Shown: positions 9,696 to 20,932 of the stretch, piece after piece
Numbering within the stretch: the first letter of the stretch is position 1
Layout: each line of letters opens with the position of its first letter
Source of the DNA: Sporolactobacillus sp. THM19-2
GTDB lineage: Bacteria; Bacillota; Bacilli; Bacillales; Sporolactobacillaceae
NCBI RefSeq assembly: GCF_004153195.1
Contig: NZ_SEMC01000003.1
Location: forward strand, 124,001-188,000
Reading direction: 5' to 3'
Length of the DNA: 64,000 bases
Position numbers and translations under genes: made by a program
Notes under the pieces: model-generated
Told to the model about the DNA's origin: nothing
Database searches by the model: none
Seen by the model: only the letters and a program-made list of their open reading frames with translations

Positions 9696-12577
9696 TATCT
9701 TGCTTTTCCGGCCGCCATTTTCTGGTTCTTCATCCGGTCAGCCATCCGCTTTCGGTCCCGTTCAAGGATCGGTTTCAGATATATACCGGTATAAGATCCG
9801 GCTGTTTCCGCAATCTGTTCCGGTGTACCACTGGCCACAACTGTCCCTCCGCCTGCACCGCCTTCCGGTCCAAGGTCAATCAGGTAATCCGCGCATTTAA
9901 TGACGTCCAGATTGTGTTCGATAATCAGAACGCTGTCGCCACTGTCGACCAGGGCCTGGAGGACGCGCAGCAGTCTTGCGATGTCATCGGTATGCAGCCC
10001 GGTCGTCGGTTCGTCCAGAATATACAGGGCGCGCCCCTTTGTCCTTCTGTAGAGCTGTGAAGCGAGCTTGACACGCTGCGCCTCACCACCGGACAGTGTG
10101 GTTGCCGGCTGCCCGAGCCGGATGTAACCGAGCCCGACCTGATCCAGTGGTTCAAGGCGACGCTTGATCCGCGGTACATTTTTAAAGAACTCCAGTGCTT
10201 CCTCCACGGTCATATCCAGGACATCGGCAATGTTTTTCCCTTTATACGTGACGTCAAGCGTTTCCCGGTTATAACGTTTCCCGTGACACACTTCACAGGG
10301 CACATAAACGTCCGGAAGAAAGTGCATTTCAATTTTAATAATCCCGTCACCGCTGCATGCTTCACAGCGCCCGCCTTTGACGTTAAAACTGAAGCGGCCT
10401 TTTTTATACCCGCGGACCTTTGCCGCACTGGTTGCCGCAAAGACTTCACGGATCATATCAAAAACACCGGTATAGGTGGCCGGATTGGAACGGGGAGTCC
10501 GTCCGATCGGTGACTGGTCGATCTGAATCACCCGGTCGAGTTCTTTGATGCCCTTAATCTGTTTAAAGGCGCCCGGCAGCTCCCTGCGCCCGTGCAGTTT
10601 CTGGGCCAGCGCTTTGAACAGCACGTCATTGACGAGCGTACTCTTCCCGGATCCAGATACACCGGTGACGACCGTCATGACGCCAAGCGGGAAACTGACG
10701 CTGATGTCTTTCAGATTGTTGGCTTTTGCTCCGGTAATTTTAATCGCCCGTCTGGTAACCTTCCTGCGCTTTGCCGGAATGGGAATGAACTTTTTCCCCG
10801 ACAGGTACTGGCCGGTCAGCGAATGGGTATTCTTCATGATTTCCGCCGGGGTACCCTGGGCAGTAATCTGTCCGCCATGTTCACCTGCACCGGGACCGAC
10901 ATCAATGATGTAGTCCGCGGCGAGCATGGTATCCTCATCATGTTCCACGATAATCAGCGTGTTACCCAGATCACGCATGCCGAGCAGGGTATGAATCAGA
11001 CGGTCGTTGTCCCGCTGATGCAGGCCGATCGACGGCTCGTCAAGGATGTAGAGCACCCCCATCAGCTGCGAACCGATCTGAGTGGCCAGTCTGATCCGCT
11101 GTGCTTCGCCGCCGGAGAGCGTTCCCGCCGGACGGCTGAGTGTCAGATAATCAAGGCCGACATCGATCAGGAACTGAGTCCTCTGCCTGATTTCACGCAG
11201 AATCAGTCTGGCGATCGTCTTCTCCTTTGGTGTCAGTTCCAGAGAATTGAAGAACGTCTGCATGTCACGGATTGACAGCTCCGTCACTTCACTGATCTGT
11301 TTTCCGCCAATCTTCACAGCAAGCGCTTCAGTCCTGAGCCGGTATCCGTGACAGGTCGGGCAGATTTTCCGGGTCATATACGTCGACATCTGATCGCGGA
11401 CAAAATCGGAACTGGTTTCCCTGTAGCGGCGTCCAATATTCGGGATCACACCTTCAAAGTACATGTCTTTATCACGTACATCGCCAAATTCATTTTCATA
11501 ATGGAAATGGATCCGCTGCGTGCCTGACCCGTACAGAATAATTTTCATCTGTTCCGCCGGCAGTTTTTTAACCGGGATGTTCATATCAATGCCGAAATGC
11601 GCACAGACGGCTTTCAGAAGCTGCGGATAATACTGCGAGCTGGTCGGTTCCCAGGCAACAATCGCCCCGTCGGCAAGGGATTTGCTTTTATCAGGAATAA
11701 CCAGATCAGGATCAACTTCCATCCGTGCACCAAGCCCGTCACAGTCCGGGCAGGCACCAAACGGACTGTTGAAAGAAAACAGTCTCGGTTCCAGTTCACC
11801 AATTGAAAAACCGCAGTACGGGCAGGAATGCTGCTCGGAGAAAAGCAATTCTTTCCCGCCGATGATATCGACAATGACACGGCCGTCTGTCAGCTTGCAG
11901 GCTGACTCCAGTGAATCTGCAAGGCGCGCTTCAACACCGGGTTTCACAATGATCCGGTCGATGATGACATCAATCGTGTGCTTTTTATTTTTTTCAAGTT
12001 TAATGTCTTCGCTGACTTCATGGATCTCGCCATCCACCCGGACACGGACATAGCCTTTCTTTTTAATGTCTTCAAGGACCTTCGCCTGCGTCCCCTTCCT
12101 TCCTGAGATCAGCGGTGCGAGAATCTGCAGCCGGGTCCGCTCAGGGAAGACCATGATCCGGTCAACCATCTGTTCAACAGTCTGCGACGAAATCTCAATA
12201 TGGTGCTTCGGGCAGAAAGGATGGCCAATCCGGGCAAAAAGAAGGCGCAGATAATCATAGATTTCTGTCACCGTGCCGACGGTAGAACGCGGGTTATGAC
12301 TTGTCGTCTTCTGATCGATAGAGATCGCCGGAGAAAGCCCTTCAATAGCGTCCACATCAGGCTTTTTCGTCTGACCCAGAAACTGGCGGGCATAGGCGGA
12401 GAGCGATTCAACGTAGCGCCGCCGGCCTTCCGCATAGATGGTGTCGAAGGCCAGTGATGATTTCCCTGATCCGGACAGTCCGGTGACCACAACCATTTTG
12501 TCACGCGGAATGGTCACGTTGACATTTTTCAGATTATGTTCACGGGCACCTTTTACGACGATATTTTCAAGTACCAT
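9695..12577 (-). CDS. uvrA: Excinuclease ABC subunit A
   Basis: UvrA recognises bulky DNA lesions and loads UvrB. The 960-residue protein has the paired ABC ATPase modules: Walker [10 protein letters not shown] near residue 32, a second GVSGSGKST near 640, and two LSGGEAQR signature motifs (near 487 and 825). Zinc-binding cysteine clusters are visible ([10 protein letters not shown]...CPDCDG near 253-280 and CEACSGDG...CEVC near 735-760). The extreme C-terminus ([11 protein letters not shown]) abuts the repeat at 9394-9695. It starts 7 bases after uvrB stops. Confidence 0.97.
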   Translation of the reverse strand: MVLENIVVKGAREHNLKNVNVTIPRDKMVVVTGLSGSGKSSLAFDTIYAEGRRRYVESLSAYARQFLGQTKKPDVDAIEGLSPAISIDQKTTSHNPRSTVGTVTEIYDYLRLLFARIGHPFCPKHHIEISSQTVEQMVDRIMVFPERTRLQILAPLISGRKGTQAKVLEDIKKKGYVRVRVDGEIHEVSEDIKLEKNKKHTIDVIIDRIIVKPGVEARLADSLESACKLTDGRVIVDIIGGKELLFSEQHSCPYCGFSIGELEPRLFSFNSPFGACPDCDGLGARMEVDPDLVIPDKSKSLADGAIVAWEPTSSQYYPQLLKAVCAHFGIDMNIPVKKLPAEQMKIILYGSGTQRIHFHYENEFGDVRDKDMYFEGVIPNIGRRYRETSSDFVRDQMSTYMTRKICPTCHGYRLRTEALAVKIGGKQISEVTELSIRDMQTFFNSLELTPKEKTIARLILREIRQRTQFLIDVGLDYLTLSRPAGTLSGGEAQRIRLATQIGSQLMGVLYILDEPSIGLHQRDNDRLIHTLLGMRDLGNTLIIVEHDEDTMLAADYIIDVGPGAGEHGGQITAQGTPAEIMKNTHSLTGQYLSGKKFIPIPAKRRKVTRRAIKITGAKANNLKDISVSFPLGVMTVVTGVSGSGKSTLVNDVLFKALAQKLHGRRELPGAFKQIKGIKELDRVIQIDQSPIGRTPRSNPATYTGVFDMIREVFAATSAAKVRGYKKGRFSFNVKGGRCEACSGDGIIKIEMHFLPDVYVPCEVCHGKRYNRETLDVTYKGKNIADVLDMTVEEALEFFKNVPRIKRRLEPLDQVGLGYIRLGQPATTLSGGEAQRVKLASQLYRRTKGRALYILDEPTTGLHTDDIARLLRVLQALVDSGDSVLIIEHNLDVIKCADYLIDLGPEGGAGGGTVVASGTPEQIAETAGSYTGIYLKPILERDRKRMADRMKNQKMAAGKAR

Positions 12578-12584
12578 GAGTCTG

Positions 12585-14555
12585 TTATCCCTCCGCCTTC
12601 AGTTCATGAATAATATCTCTGAGCTCAGCGGCCCGCTCAAAGTCGAGTGATTTGGCCGCCTTCTTCATTTCAGTTTCCATGCTGATAATAGTTTTCTTCC
12701 GTTCTGTCTTTGTCAATTTGCGTTTCTTCTTCTTGCCGGATTTCTTCTGATCCTTCGCTTCATACGTAGCCTGAATCAGTTCCGGAATAGCTTTGCTGAT
12801 CGTCTTCGGCGTGATATGATGTTTTTCATTAAAGGCGTTCTGGATCGTCCGCCGGCGATTCGTTTCATCAATCGCTGCGCGCATCGAATCCGTGATCCGG
12901 TCGGCGTACATAATGACCTGTCCTTCCGCATTACGCGCCGCCCGGCCAATCGTCTGGATCAGCGACCGTTCGGAACGCAGGAAGCCTTCCTTATCGGCAT
13001 CAAGGATCGCAACGAGCGAAACTTCCGGAATGTCCAGCCCTTCACGGAGCAGATTGATGCCGACCAGCACATCAAACTCACCGCGCCGCAGATCACGGAT
13101 AATCTCAATCCGCTCAAGTGTTTTAATTTCTGAATGCAGGTAGCGGACTTTAACCCCCATACCCTTCAGGTAATCCGTCAGGTTCTCCGCCATTTTTTTA
13201 GTCAGCGTCGTCACAAGGACACGCTCATTGCGTTTCGCCCGGATATTGATTTCATTATAAAGATCGTCAATCTGCCCCCTGATCGGACGGACAAGAATTT
13301 TCGGATCAAGCAGTCCGGTCGGGCGGATGATCTGCTGCACCGGCTGACCCGAGTGTTCCATTTCATAGTCACCGGGCGTTGCAGAGACATAGACAATCTG
13401 ATTGACTTTATTCTCGAACTCATCAAACGTCAGCGGACGGTTATCTTTCGCCGATGGCAGGCGAAACCCGTGATCGACAAGGACATTCTTCCTTGCCTGA
13501 TCCCCGTTATACATCGCCCGTACCTGGGGAAGCGTCACGTGCGATTCATCCACCATAATCAGAAAATCATCGGGGAAATAGTCCAGAAGCGTATACGGCG
13601 GATCTCCCGCCTTGCGAAAAGTAAGATGCCGGGAATAGTTCTCAATCCCTGAACAGAACCCTACTTCCTCCATCATTTCCAGATCATAACGGGTCCGCTG
13701 TTCCAGACGCTGCGCTTCCAGCAGTTTGCCGTTATCGCGCAGCACCTTCAGCCGTTCATCAAGCTCCGCCTGAATATTTTTAATGGCCCGTGTCATTTTC
13801 TCCTGGCCGGTAACGAAGTGCGAAGCCGGATAGATGGCCACATGATCCCGCTCACCAACAATTTCTCCGGTCATCGGATCCATTTCGGTCAGCCGGTCAA
13901 TTTCGTCACCGAAAAATTCAACACGGATGCAGTGATCGTCACGCGATGCCGGGAAGATTTCAACCACATCGCCGTGCACGCGAAACGTTCCGCGTGTAAA
14001 ATTCACATCATTACGTGTGTACTGGATATCTACCAGCCGGCGCAGCATCGCGTCTCTGTCTATTTCCATCCCCGGCCGGAGTGAGACAACAAGTGACTTG
14101 TACTCTTCCGGAGAACCGAGGCCATAGATGCAGGACACGCTGGCGACAATGATCACATCGCGGCGCTCAAAAAGTGCGCTTGTTGCCGAGTGCCGTAATT
14201 TATCAATCTCATCATTAATACTCGAATCTTTTTCAATATACGTATCGGTCTGGGGGATATAGGCCTCAGGCTGATAGTAATCATAATAACTGACAAAATA
14301 TTCAACAGCATTGTTCGGGAAGAATTCCTTAAATTCATTGTACAGCTGGCCGGCCAGTGTCTTATTGTGGGCGATGACCAGCGTCGGTTTCTTTACCTGC
14401 GCAATCACATTCGACATCGTGAATGTCTTTCCTGTTCCTGTTGCGCCCAAAAGTGTCTGGTGCTTCTTTCCACTTTCAATGCCCTGAACAAGTTCACGGA
14501 TGGCCTCAGGCTGGTCCCCCTGCGGCCTGTAACTGGATACAAGTTTGAAGTCCAT
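12585..14555 (-). CDS. uvrB: Excinuclease ABC subunit B
   Basis: UvrB is the damage-verifying helicase-like subunit of nucleotide excision repair. 656 residues with Walker [11 protein letters not shown] near residue 38-47, the beta-hairpin region [12 protein letters not shown] near 92, DEAD-like [10 protein letters not shown] near 338, helicase motif VI (QTIGRAARN near 540), and the C-terminal UVR coiled coil ([17 protein letters not shown]) that contacts UvrC. It contains a lysine-rich linker near 605-630. It forms an operon with uvrA. Confidence 0.97.
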   Translation of the reverse strand: MDFKLVSSYRPQGDQPEAIRELVQGIESGKKHQTLLGATGTGKTFTMSNVIAQVKKPTLVIAHNKTLAGQLYNEFKEFFPNNAVEYFVSYYDYYQPEAYIPQTDTYIEKDSSINDEIDKLRHSATSALFERRDVIIVASVSCIYGLGSPEEYKSLVVSLRPGMEIDRDAMLRRLVDIQYTRNDVNFTRGTFRVHGDVVEIFPASRDDHCIRVEFFGDEIDRLTEMDPMTGEIVGERDHVAIYPASHFVTGQEKMTRAIKNIQAELDERLKVLRDNGKLLEAQRLEQRTRYDLEMMEEVGFCSGIENYSRHLTFRKAGDPPYTLLDYFPDDFLIMVDESHVTLPQVRAMYNGDQARKNVLVDHGFRLPSAKDNRPLTFDEFENKVNQIVYVSATPGDYEMEHSGQPVQQIIRPTGLLDPKILVRPIRGQIDDLYNEINIRAKRNERVLVTTLTKKMAENLTDYLKGMGVKVRYLHSEIKTLERIEIIRDLRRGEFDVLVGINLLREGLDIPEVSLVAILDADKEGFLRSERSLIQTIGRAARNAEGQVIMYADRITDSMRAAIDETNRRRTIQNAFNEKHHITPKTISKAIPELIQATYEAKDQKKSGKKKKRKLTKTERKKTIISMETEMKKAAKSLDFERAAELRDIIHELKAEG

Positions 14556-14592
14556 GCATCCGACCTCCCGTTTCTCGAAATCGTTAGTTCAA

Positions 14593-14601
14593 ATTATATC
14601 A
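14593..14601 (-). promoter_or_regulatory. Extended -10 promoter of uvrBA
   Basis: On the minus strand TGATATAAT forms a perfect extended -10 element about 40 bases upstream of the uvrB ATG. No good -35 hexamer is seen at the usual distance, which is common for extended -10 promoters. A nearby GAAC half-site does not make a full LexA box. Confidence 0.5.
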
Positions 14602-14680
14602 TATCCAAAGGGTGAAAGGACGGAAAAAGCGAACAAATATTCCCGGAAGGAAGGTGCGCTTTTCACTATCTGAACACACA

Positions 14681-14721
14681 ACAAAAACGCTCCCTCACCC
14701 TGTGACGGCTGGAAGCGTTTG
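14681..14721 (-). terminator. Intrinsic terminator of abrB
   Basis: On the minus strand AAACGCT pairs with AGCGTTT around a GC-rich loop and is followed by a U-rich run, 13 bases past the abrB stop codon. Confidence 0.7.
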
Positions 14722-14733
14722 TATTGTAACGTA

Positions 14734-15033
14734 TCATATATTTTTTGAATGTGCATCTTCACCCATATACTTTTCTATTTCGCTGACTACTTCTTTCGCT
14801 GCTTTCCGGCTCAGAATCAGTTTTCCGTTTGCCAGAACCAGGTTGTCCGGCGAGACTTCATTCGTAATCTGGCAGGCCATGCTTGGAACATATTTCTGGA
14901 AAATAATTCGATCCTCTTCAGTAAAGATTTCCAGTGGATCGCCTTCTTTAATATTCAACGTTCTTCTCAGTTCTATGGGAATCACGACGCGGCCCAGCTC
15001 GTCTACTTTACGTACAATACCGGTGGATTTCAT
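14734..15033 (-). CDS. abrB: AbrB-family transition-state regulator
   Basis: A 99-residue DNA-binding protein nearly identical at its start to B. subtilis AbrB: MKSTGIVRKVDELGRVVIPI is the swapped-hairpin SpoVT/AbrB domain, with the DNA-contacting arginines retained. The cysteine needed for AbrB dimer stability is present in PSMACQITNEVS. AbrB represses sporulation, competence and secondary-metabolite genes during growth. Abh is the main alternative, since both share this domain; the C-terminus (KYMGEDAHSKNI) is longer than in B. subtilis AbrB. AAAGGAG lies 12 bases before the ATG. Confidence 0.85.
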   Translation of the reverse strand: MKSTGIVRKVDELGRVVIPIELRRTLNIKEGDPLEIFTEEDRIIFQKYVPSMACQITNEVSPDNLVLANGKLILSRKAAKEVVSEIEKYMGEDAHSKNI

Positions 15034-15331
15034 GCTTCATTTTTTCTCCTTTCCTGGATTTATACGATCCCTAAGTAAATCATAGCACAATACTGGATAA
15101 CATTAACATTTAACGCCCATGGAATTTCTTTGTCCGTCAGCGTTTTATTTCAGATTTATGGAACATCCGGGAAATGCTCCGATACGGCTCCCGCTTTCAG
15201 ACGTCACGGGCAGCGCACCTCTCAAAGCTCCATTTCCAAACTATGAAAATCTGGAAAAAGAGCCGCTCGGTTATTTTACCGGATTATGTTCCATACATAA
15301 CCTTCGCATGAGGCAGGTCCGCTTTGTCTTT

Positions 15332-16516
15332 TTAACCCATTTCCGGCTCAAGAAAAAGCAGTCCAATTCTGTGACTGTCACCCTCATGTATTGTGCCCTT
15401 AACAAAGCGTGGTTCCCCAAACCGGTCGAGTACTTCCAGTTTACAATAGGCCGGATTTTTCTGCAGAGCCTGATAAAAATCATATTCACTTGTCACCGTA
15501 ACATCATTCACCTGCAGAATCTGTTCACCGGAGAGAATTCCCATCCGTGCGCCAGGAGTATGCGGAATGACGCCGATGACGCGAATGCCCTGATTCGGCA
15601 TGGTGTAATAAAAGGGGCGCGACTCGCGCAGGTAATGATGATACCAGACCAGACCCAGGCGCCCGACCAGGGCCAGAAGACCACCGATCACCGCCATGAA
15701 GGGCAGGTGCAGATCCGGCCAGGCCAGCCCCACAAAAAGTGCCGTAAATCCTGTACAGATTAACAGCCAGTGACCCGTCTCACGTACAGCACGCCCGGGA
15801 AGTGTGTGCGTGATCAGCTGAGCAATACCGACGCCAAGTGGAAACATGATCAGACCGTACGAACTACCTGTATCGGGAATAAACGGCCAGGGGCCCGCCG
15901 ACCCTATGGGTCCCGAGGGAGAAGGAAGTAAGAGCAGGAGCGGGACAATCCATAACTCACTTGCTTCATGAGCCCCTGCGAGTCCGCCGCGACGACTGTT
16001 AATCAGCCGCGGAGAGGACTGAGACGCACCCCAGAGATAAACGAGCAGGCACTCCATCAGCATACAGACGACGACGAAGACGCCGAGAGAAAAGAAGTTC
16101 ACCTCGCGGATCTCACTGATCCAGCGGTTGATCAGCGAAAAAGGCGTCTGAAAATCAGGCATGAACCATGCAGCAGGCAGGGCCAGACCACCGGCAATCG
16201 CCGGTGAAAGAAAACGAAGCTGCGTCGTCAGCATGATGACCAGATAAGCACAGGAGAACAGCACGATTACCCCCTGCGTCAGCGCCGTACCGGAAACAAG
16301 CAGGAGTACTGATCCGCTGAGCCCCATGAGTAAAGAGGGCACAATACTCCTGAAAATCGTATTGAACATGCCATATGCCTTAACATGAAATGAGCGTCGC
16401 TCCCGCCGGACACGCTGCGCACTGAACAGAAACAGTCCGGCAACCAGCAGGTAAAAAACCGGATTTAAGAAAAAAGAGGCAAGGCCTGATAAGATCGATC
16501 GCACAATATCCGCCAT
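15332..16516 (-). CDS. minJ: MinJ-like PDZ membrane protein
   Basis: About 394 residues: six to eight membrane helices spread over residues 10-300, then a C-terminal PDZ domain (roughly 305-385, with RIGVIPHTPGARMGILSGEQILQVNDVTV in outline). MinJ links DivIVA to MinD at the division septum in B. subtilis and also affects motility. The gene is placed between abrB/uvrB and ctpB as expected. The start is the ATG at 16516, with GGAGG eight bases upstream; the longer open frame to 16543 lacks such a site. An unusual proline/glycine-rich linker (LLLPSPSGPIGSAGPWPF) occurs near residue 205. Confidence 0.8.
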   Translation of the reverse strand: MADIVRSILSGLASFFLNPVFYLLVAGLFLFSAQRVRRERRSFHVKAYGMFNTIFRSIVPSLLMGLSGSVLLLVSGTALTQGVIVLFSCAYLVIMLTTQLRFLSPAIAGGLALPAAWFMPDFQTPFSLINRWISEIREVNFFSLGVFVVVCMLMECLLVYLWGASQSSPRLINSRRGGLAGAHEASELWIVPLLLLLPSPSGPIGSAGPWPFIPDTGSSYGLIMFPLGVGIAQLITHTLPGRAVRETGHWLLICTGFTALFVGLAWPDLHLPFMAVIGGLLALVGRLGLVWYHHYLRESRPFYYTMPNQGIRVIGVIPHTPGARMGILSGEQILQVNDVTVTSEYDFYQALQKNPAYCKLEVLDRFGEPRFVKGTIHEGDSHRIGLLFLEPEMG

Positions 16517-16790
16517 TCGAATTTCCTCCACAATCATCAGCAAAATGAAGAATCTATTAGTTTAAGAATACAGCAAAAACACTCCCACTGTGAACAATTT
16601 GCTGAAAAAAACGATGAAACGGGGTAATCATTCCCAATAAAATAGATTCTATTTGTTATTTTGAACAGGGAAGGTCTCTGGTGGGAAACATCATATTCAG
16701 TTCGAAAAATCTCCGGGGCAGTAAAAAATTTAAGCGCTTTATTATTTTCTACGGTCAGGTACCGCGAAAAAACAACAAAGGAATGATAAC

Positions 16791-17306
16791 ATGGGAAAAA
16801 AAACTGACGCTACTTTACGTGAGGTCCAGGGGTTTTGGAATTCTCCTATTCTTTTTTGGCCGGTGATTTTAATTTCTGCCTCCGCATGGATAACATTTAT
16901 TTTAAAATATTTTTTTAATATCATCTTATTTAATAATATTGACACTCCACGTGATTTATTTGGCTATTTGTTATTACTTGGAATTTTGTTCCCGCTATTA
17001 TTCTTTCTTGTTACGTTTACTATTGAGGTCAGGACAGGCGGTGTATATTTTCGATTTTTTCCGTTTCACATTCGCTACAAAAAGATTCCTTTTAAAAGTA
17101 TCGCCTATTATTATCCGGTAAATTATAGTACGATCTCTCGATTTGGAGGAATAGGAATTCGATTTAACTCTCGTGGTGAAAAAATATATAATTTGGGAGG
17201 CAACAAGGGAGTTGAAATTGGATTAACAACAGGAGAAAAATTGGTTATAGGTACGAATCAAGATGAAAGACTTAAAAAGGCAATTGATCAAGCGAGATTC
17301 AAGTAA
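16791..17306 (+). CDS. Orphan two-helix membrane protein of unknown function
   Basis: 171 residues on the plus strand with two hydrophobic helices (about 22-45 and 57-80) followed by a soluble C-terminal domain rich in beta-strand patterns (VYFRFFPFHIRYKKIPFKSI, GIGIRFNSRGEKIYNLGG). It resembles the small DUF6141-type family, but I cannot assign it firmly. AAAGGA precedes the ATG. It interrupts an otherwise minus-strand block between minJ and ctpB, exactly where B. subtilis carries swrA, and is visibly AT-richer than its neighbours, which suggests acquisition. Confidence 0.7.
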   Translation: MGKKTDATLREVQGFWNSPILFWPVILISASAWITFILKYFFNIILFNNIDTPRDLFGYLLLLGILFPLLFFLVTFTIEVRTGGVYFRFFPFHIRYKKIPFKSIAYYYPVNYSTISRFGGIGIRFNSRGEKIYNLGGNKGVEIGLTTGEKLVIGTNQDERLKKAIDQARFK

Positions 17307-17452
17307 ATTTTGGCTTTTCGCCGATAAGACCTGAACTTTGGCCGATAAATTTCTGTCCTGAAAATAACTTGAGTCCTGAACTGAAAAAGCAATCGATTCA
17401 GCATTCATATATTCAGGCTGACCGCGCGTGGCGACAGGATTGCCAGAAAGAA

Positions 17453-17478
17453 GAAAAAACCGGGTTTCCCCGGTTTTC
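17453..17478 (-). terminator. Intrinsic terminator of ctpB
   Basis: GAAAACCGGGG and CCCGGTTTTTTC form a compact GC-rich hairpin with a U-tract, 12 bases after the ctpB stop on the minus strand. Confidence 0.85.
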
Positions 17479-17490
17479 ATGCTATGTCAT

Positions 17491-18951
17491 TTATTTGATT
17501 TCTTTCAGAACTTCCTGAACCGCTGCACTGAGCTGGCGGTCGTTCTTCGGACTGGCAATGGCTTTCAGCGTAGCTGCCTGAAGCGCTTCAGCTGTTTTCT
17601 GATCAATGTTTCCTGTCACAGGCAGACTGACGTCCTTCTGAAAAGCGCTGACCGCACGGGTTGTCTCTCTGCTGAAGTACCCGTCAGCACGCTTCGGATC
17701 AAATCCGGCCGCTTTCAGCATCTTCTGAGCGTCAGCAATATGCGAGCTCGTCTGATCCGGCTTCAGAACCTGGTCCTTCTTCAGAACCAGCGGTGCGGCA
17801 TAGAAATAATCCGGCTGCTTCACTTGAATTGTCGGCTGAACCCCTTTCTTGTGGATCCAGTCTCCGTCTGGCGTCAGCCACTTATTGGTGGTCAGTTTCA
17901 GTTCACTTTTATCAGAAAGCTGAATGCCCTGCTGAACCGTCCCTTTACCGAATGATTTTTCACCGACCAGGCGGTAACCTCCGGCCTGTTTCAGGGCGCC
18001 GGCCAGAATTTCCGACGCTGATGCACTGCCGCCATCGATCAGACCGACAATCGGATAGTTCTTCTTCTTATTCGATGTCGAGTAAAACGGCTGACGCTTA
18101 CCCTGCCGGTCTTCGATCTGAACAATCGGTTTCTGATTTGGCACAATCAGGTTGGCTATTTTTTCGACAGCCTGCAGATAGCCGCCCGGGTTCCCGCGCA
18201 CATCCACAATCAGGCCCTGCAGTTTCTGTTTTTCAAGAGATGTCAGGGCGTCTGCAAACTCCTGGTCGGTTTTTTCGTTAAACTGTGTAATGGCGATATA
18301 TCCGATCTGACTGCCTGACTGCCGGATCATCCGGCTGTCAACCGTGCGCAGCGGAATGTCATCACGCTTAATAGAAAAGCTAAGTTCATTATCCGTGCCC
18401 GGACGCCGGATACCCAGTTTGACGACCGTTCCTTTTTTCCCGCGGATCCGGCTGACGGCTTCGTTGATGTCGAGGCCCTCCGTCGTCTTCCCATCGATAG
18501 AAACGATCTGATCATTTGGCCTGATGCCGGCTTTCTCAGCCGGTGATCCCTTGATCGGTGAAACAACACTCACTCTGTTTCCGACCATCTGAACTTCGGC
18601 TCCGATCCCCTGGAAGGATGAAGAAAGGGATTCGGTGAATGCTGTGGCATTTTTGGCATTCATGTAGCTTGAGAAGGGATCACCCAGCGCGCTGATCATC
18701 CCTTTTATCGCGCCGTCATACAGCTTGCTGCTGTCGACTTTCTGAAAATAGTCTTTTTCAATTAAATCGTGAATGGCTTTTATTTTTGCGGTCTCCTGGT
18801 CTGCCGCGGCTGAACCGGTCTCCACGGCCGGCGCCGTCGTCTGTTCATTGCTCCTGGTCAGGCTGTATGCCACAAAAGAGCCCGCCGCTCCACCAATCAC
18901 GAGCGACAGCACCATCAGTAAAGCGACTATTTTGCCGCTGAATTTTTTCAT
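17491..18951 (-). CDS. ctpB: S41-family carboxy-terminal processing protease CtpB
   Basis: A 486-residue secreted or membrane-anchored serine protease. One N-terminal hydrophobic segment (residues 8-32) is followed by the CTP helical region, a PDZ domain (about 110-195), the S41 catalytic core with Ser in GGSASASEILAGA and Lys in GEKSFGKGTVQ, and a C-terminal peptidoglycan-binding domain (about 400-470, KAAGFDPKRADGYFSRETTRAV). CtpB cleaves SpoIVFA during sporulation in B. subtilis. It follows ftsX by 91 bases. Length and catalytic residues are intact. Confidence 0.92.
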   Translation of the reverse strand: MKKFSGKIVALLMVLSLVIGGAAGSFVAYSLTRSNEQTTAPAVETGSAAADQETAKIKAIHDLIEKDYFQKVDSSKLYDGAIKGMISALGDPFSSYMNAKNATAFTESLSSSFQGIGAEVQMVGNRVSVVSPIKGSPAEKAGIRPNDQIVSIDGKTTEGLDINEAVSRIRGKKGTVVKLGIRRPGTDNELSFSIKRDDIPLRTVDSRMIRQSGSQIGYIAITQFNEKTDQEFADALTSLEKQKLQGLIVDVRGNPGGYLQAVEKIANLIVPNQKPIVQIEDRQGKRQPFYSTSNKKKNYPIVGLIDGGSASASEILAGALKQAGGYRLVGEKSFGKGTVQQGIQLSDKSELKLTTNKWLTPDGDWIHKKGVQPTIQVKQPDYFYAAPLVLKKDQVLKPDQTSSHIADAQKMLKAAGFDPKRADGYFSRETTRAVSAFQKDVSLPVTGNIDQKTAEALQAATLKAIASPKNDRQLSAAVQEVLKEIK

Positions 18952-19042
18952 CCTGCTGCCTCCTTCAGTATCTGTAAAACACGCCCCGGGCAGCAGTCAA
19001 CAGCTCCAGAAATGATCATCGTCCGTGGCCGGTATTTGCCTT

Positions 19043-19936
19043 TTAGACCTTGAGAAATTTCCGTACTGAACTCAGACTGCCCCAGACGCCGATTGCTGCG
19101 CCAATGCCGACCAGAAGCAGGCTGAGATTAAGCGTCATCGTATGATAAGGAATCAACCTGATGAACATCTGGGATAAACTGCCCCCAAGATTATAATAGG
19201 CAAAATGATAAACAATAATAACCAGAACGATCGGAATCACTGCTCCCAGAACGCCCATCATCAGCCCTTCAAGGAAATAAGGCCAGCGGACAAAGGCATT
19301 TGTCGCACCAACATATTTCATAATTTCGATTTCCCGGCGCCGGGCAACAATCGTCAGTTTGATCGTGTTGGCGATCAGGAAGATCGATGTAAACAGCAGG
19401 CCGATAATCAGCACGATACCGACATTGCGCGCGATGTTGATGAACTTGAACAGTTTCTCAACAGTTCCTTTTCCGTAGCGGACGTCGGACACATGCGACA
19501 GACTTTTCACTTCAGAAGCCACACCGATCGTCTGTTCCGGCTGATCAGTTTTCAGGATGAAGGCATTCGGGAGCGGATTCTGTTTCGTCAGATCCTTAAA
19601 CGTCTTCTTGTCACTGCCAAGACTGTCCATCAGATTATTCAGCCCTTCTTCTTTAGGCTGATAGGCGACGGACTGTACATTATTGATGCCTTTCAGCACA
19701 TTCTCCAGTCGGTTTGTATCCGCCTGCGTCGCCGACTGATCGACATAGACGCGAACTTCCACATCATTCTCAATATCTCCGACAATTTTATTCAAATTGA
19801 AGAGTACCATCAGAAACAGCCCGACCAGGACGAGAGAGACGGTTACCGCACTTACGGAGGCAAAGGTCATCCATCCGTTTCGGCCCAGGCTTTTGAAGCT
19901 CTCATTAACGTGTCTGTGCAGTGTCCTAAGCTTCAT
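19043..19936 (-). CDS. ftsX: FtsX, cell-division ABC transporter-like membrane subunit
   Basis: 297 residues beginning [27 protein letters not shown], the hallmark FtsX N-terminus. It has one membrane helix (about 22-45), a large extracellular loop (about 50-165) that in B. subtilis activates the CwlO hydrolase, and three C-terminal helices. The start at 19936 is chosen because AAGGGGG stands nine bases before it. The coding region overlaps ftsE by 11 bases, indicating coupled translation. Confidence 0.95.
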   Translation of the reverse strand: MKLRTLHRHVNESFKSLGRNGWMTFASVSAVTVSLVLVGLFLMVLFNLNKIVGDIENDVEVRVYVDQSATQADTNRLENVLKGINNVQSVAYQPKEEGLNNLMDSLGSDKKTFKDLTKQNPLPNAFILKTDQPEQTIGVASEVKSLSHVSDVRYGKGTVEKLFKFINIARNVGIVLIIGLLFTSIFLIANTIKLTIVARRREIEIMKYVGATNAFVRWPYFLEGLMMGVLGAVIPIVLVIIVYHFAYYNLGGSLSQMFIRLIPYHTMTLNLSLLLVGIGAAIGVWGSLSSVRKFLKV

Positions 19937-20621
19937 AACCGTAACCCCCTTCTTCTTCATCGCGGACGATCATGCCGCCCTCAAGGGCAATGACTCTGTG
20001 CTTGATCCGGTCCACGATATCACGGTTGTGTGTCGCCATGACAATCGTTGTCCCCTGTTCGTTGATCCTCTTAAACACATCCATGATCTGCCAGGAAGTT
20101 TCCGGGTCGAGGTTCCCCGTTGGTTCATCGGCGATCAGGACTGGCGGCCGGTTACAGATAGAACGGGCAATCGATACGCGCTGCTGCTCGCCGCCGGAGA
20201 GCTGATTGGGGAAGGAACGTATTTTATGCTTCAGTCCGACAAGATCCAGGACCTCCATCACGCGGCGTTTGATCACGCGCGGCGGCTCCTCGATCACTTC
20301 AAGCGCGAAAGCGACATTTTCATAAACAGTCAGTTTCGGAAGCAGACGAAAATCTTGGAAAACAATGCCAATCCTCCGTCTCAGATAAGGAACCTGTCTT
20401 TCTTTTAGCTTAGCTATATCTTTATGAGCGACAAGAATTTTGCCTCTCGTTGGTTTCAGTTCTCTGAAAATCATCTTGATAAACGTTGACTTGCCGGCGC
20501 CACTGGGTCCGACGATATAGACAAATTCGCCCTTCTTAACCGAGAGATCAATACCATTTAGTGCCATGACACCATTAGGGTAAGCTTTCCAGACATTCTG
20601 CATCTGAATCATGTCTTCCAT
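19926..20621 (-). CDS. ftsE: FtsE, cell-division ABC ATPase
   Basis: 231-residue ABC ATPase with Walker [10 protein letters not shown] near residue 38, the Q-loop FQDFRLLP near 88, signature LSGGEQQRV near 141, and Walker [14 protein letters not shown] near 158. FtsE energises FtsX to control peptidoglycan hydrolysis at the division site and sidewall. Its first residues ([17 protein letters not shown]) match the family. Confidence 0.95.
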   Translation of the reverse strand: MEDMIQMQNVWKAYPNGVMALNGIDLSVKKGEFVYIVGPSGAGKSTFIKMIFRELKPTRGKILVAHKDIAKLKERQVPYLRRRIGIVFQDFRLLPKLTVYENVAFALEVIEEPPRVIKRRVMEVLDLVGLKHKIRSFPNQLSGGEQQRVSIARSICNRPPVLIADEPTGNLDPETSWQIMDVFKRINEQGTTIVMATHNRDIVDRIKHRVIALEGGMIVRDEEEGGYGYEA

Positions 20622-20843
20622 ATGTTGTGTTCCCCCATGCTCCCTTTGAAAAATTTGATCAAAGTCCTCTCTGTCTGCCTGGTAGAGCCTGTTTTTAAAA
20701 TTATTCGAACAGCCGGTAAAATAAGCGGGTATCCCGGCTGATGCAAAATGACACAGGTCGACAAATTTTACGGATTTCTCTGCCTGCCCTGCCGTCTTTC
20801 TTATGTATCAGAACTCACCAGGAGCGACCTTAATCAATTTTTA

Positions 20844-20852
20844 TTATACCAT
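20844..20852 (-). promoter_or_regulatory. Extended -10 promoter of ftsEX
   Basis: TGGTATAAT on the minus strand is a perfect extended -10 element about 220 bases upstream of ftsE. The 311-base gap 20622-20932 otherwise shows no gene, so ftsE probably has a long leader. Confidence 0.5.
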
Positions 20853-20932
20853 TCAAACCCGACCGACTACGTAAGAAAAATATTACATTTAAATTTCAAA
20901 ATCTGACAGGATGCGACAGAAATGAAAACAAA

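Noticed and set aside
14572-14592. Possible LexA/SOS box upstream of uvrB
   Set aside because: Only one GAAC half-site is present and the spacing does not fit CGAAC-N4-GTTCG, so I cannot support SOS control here.
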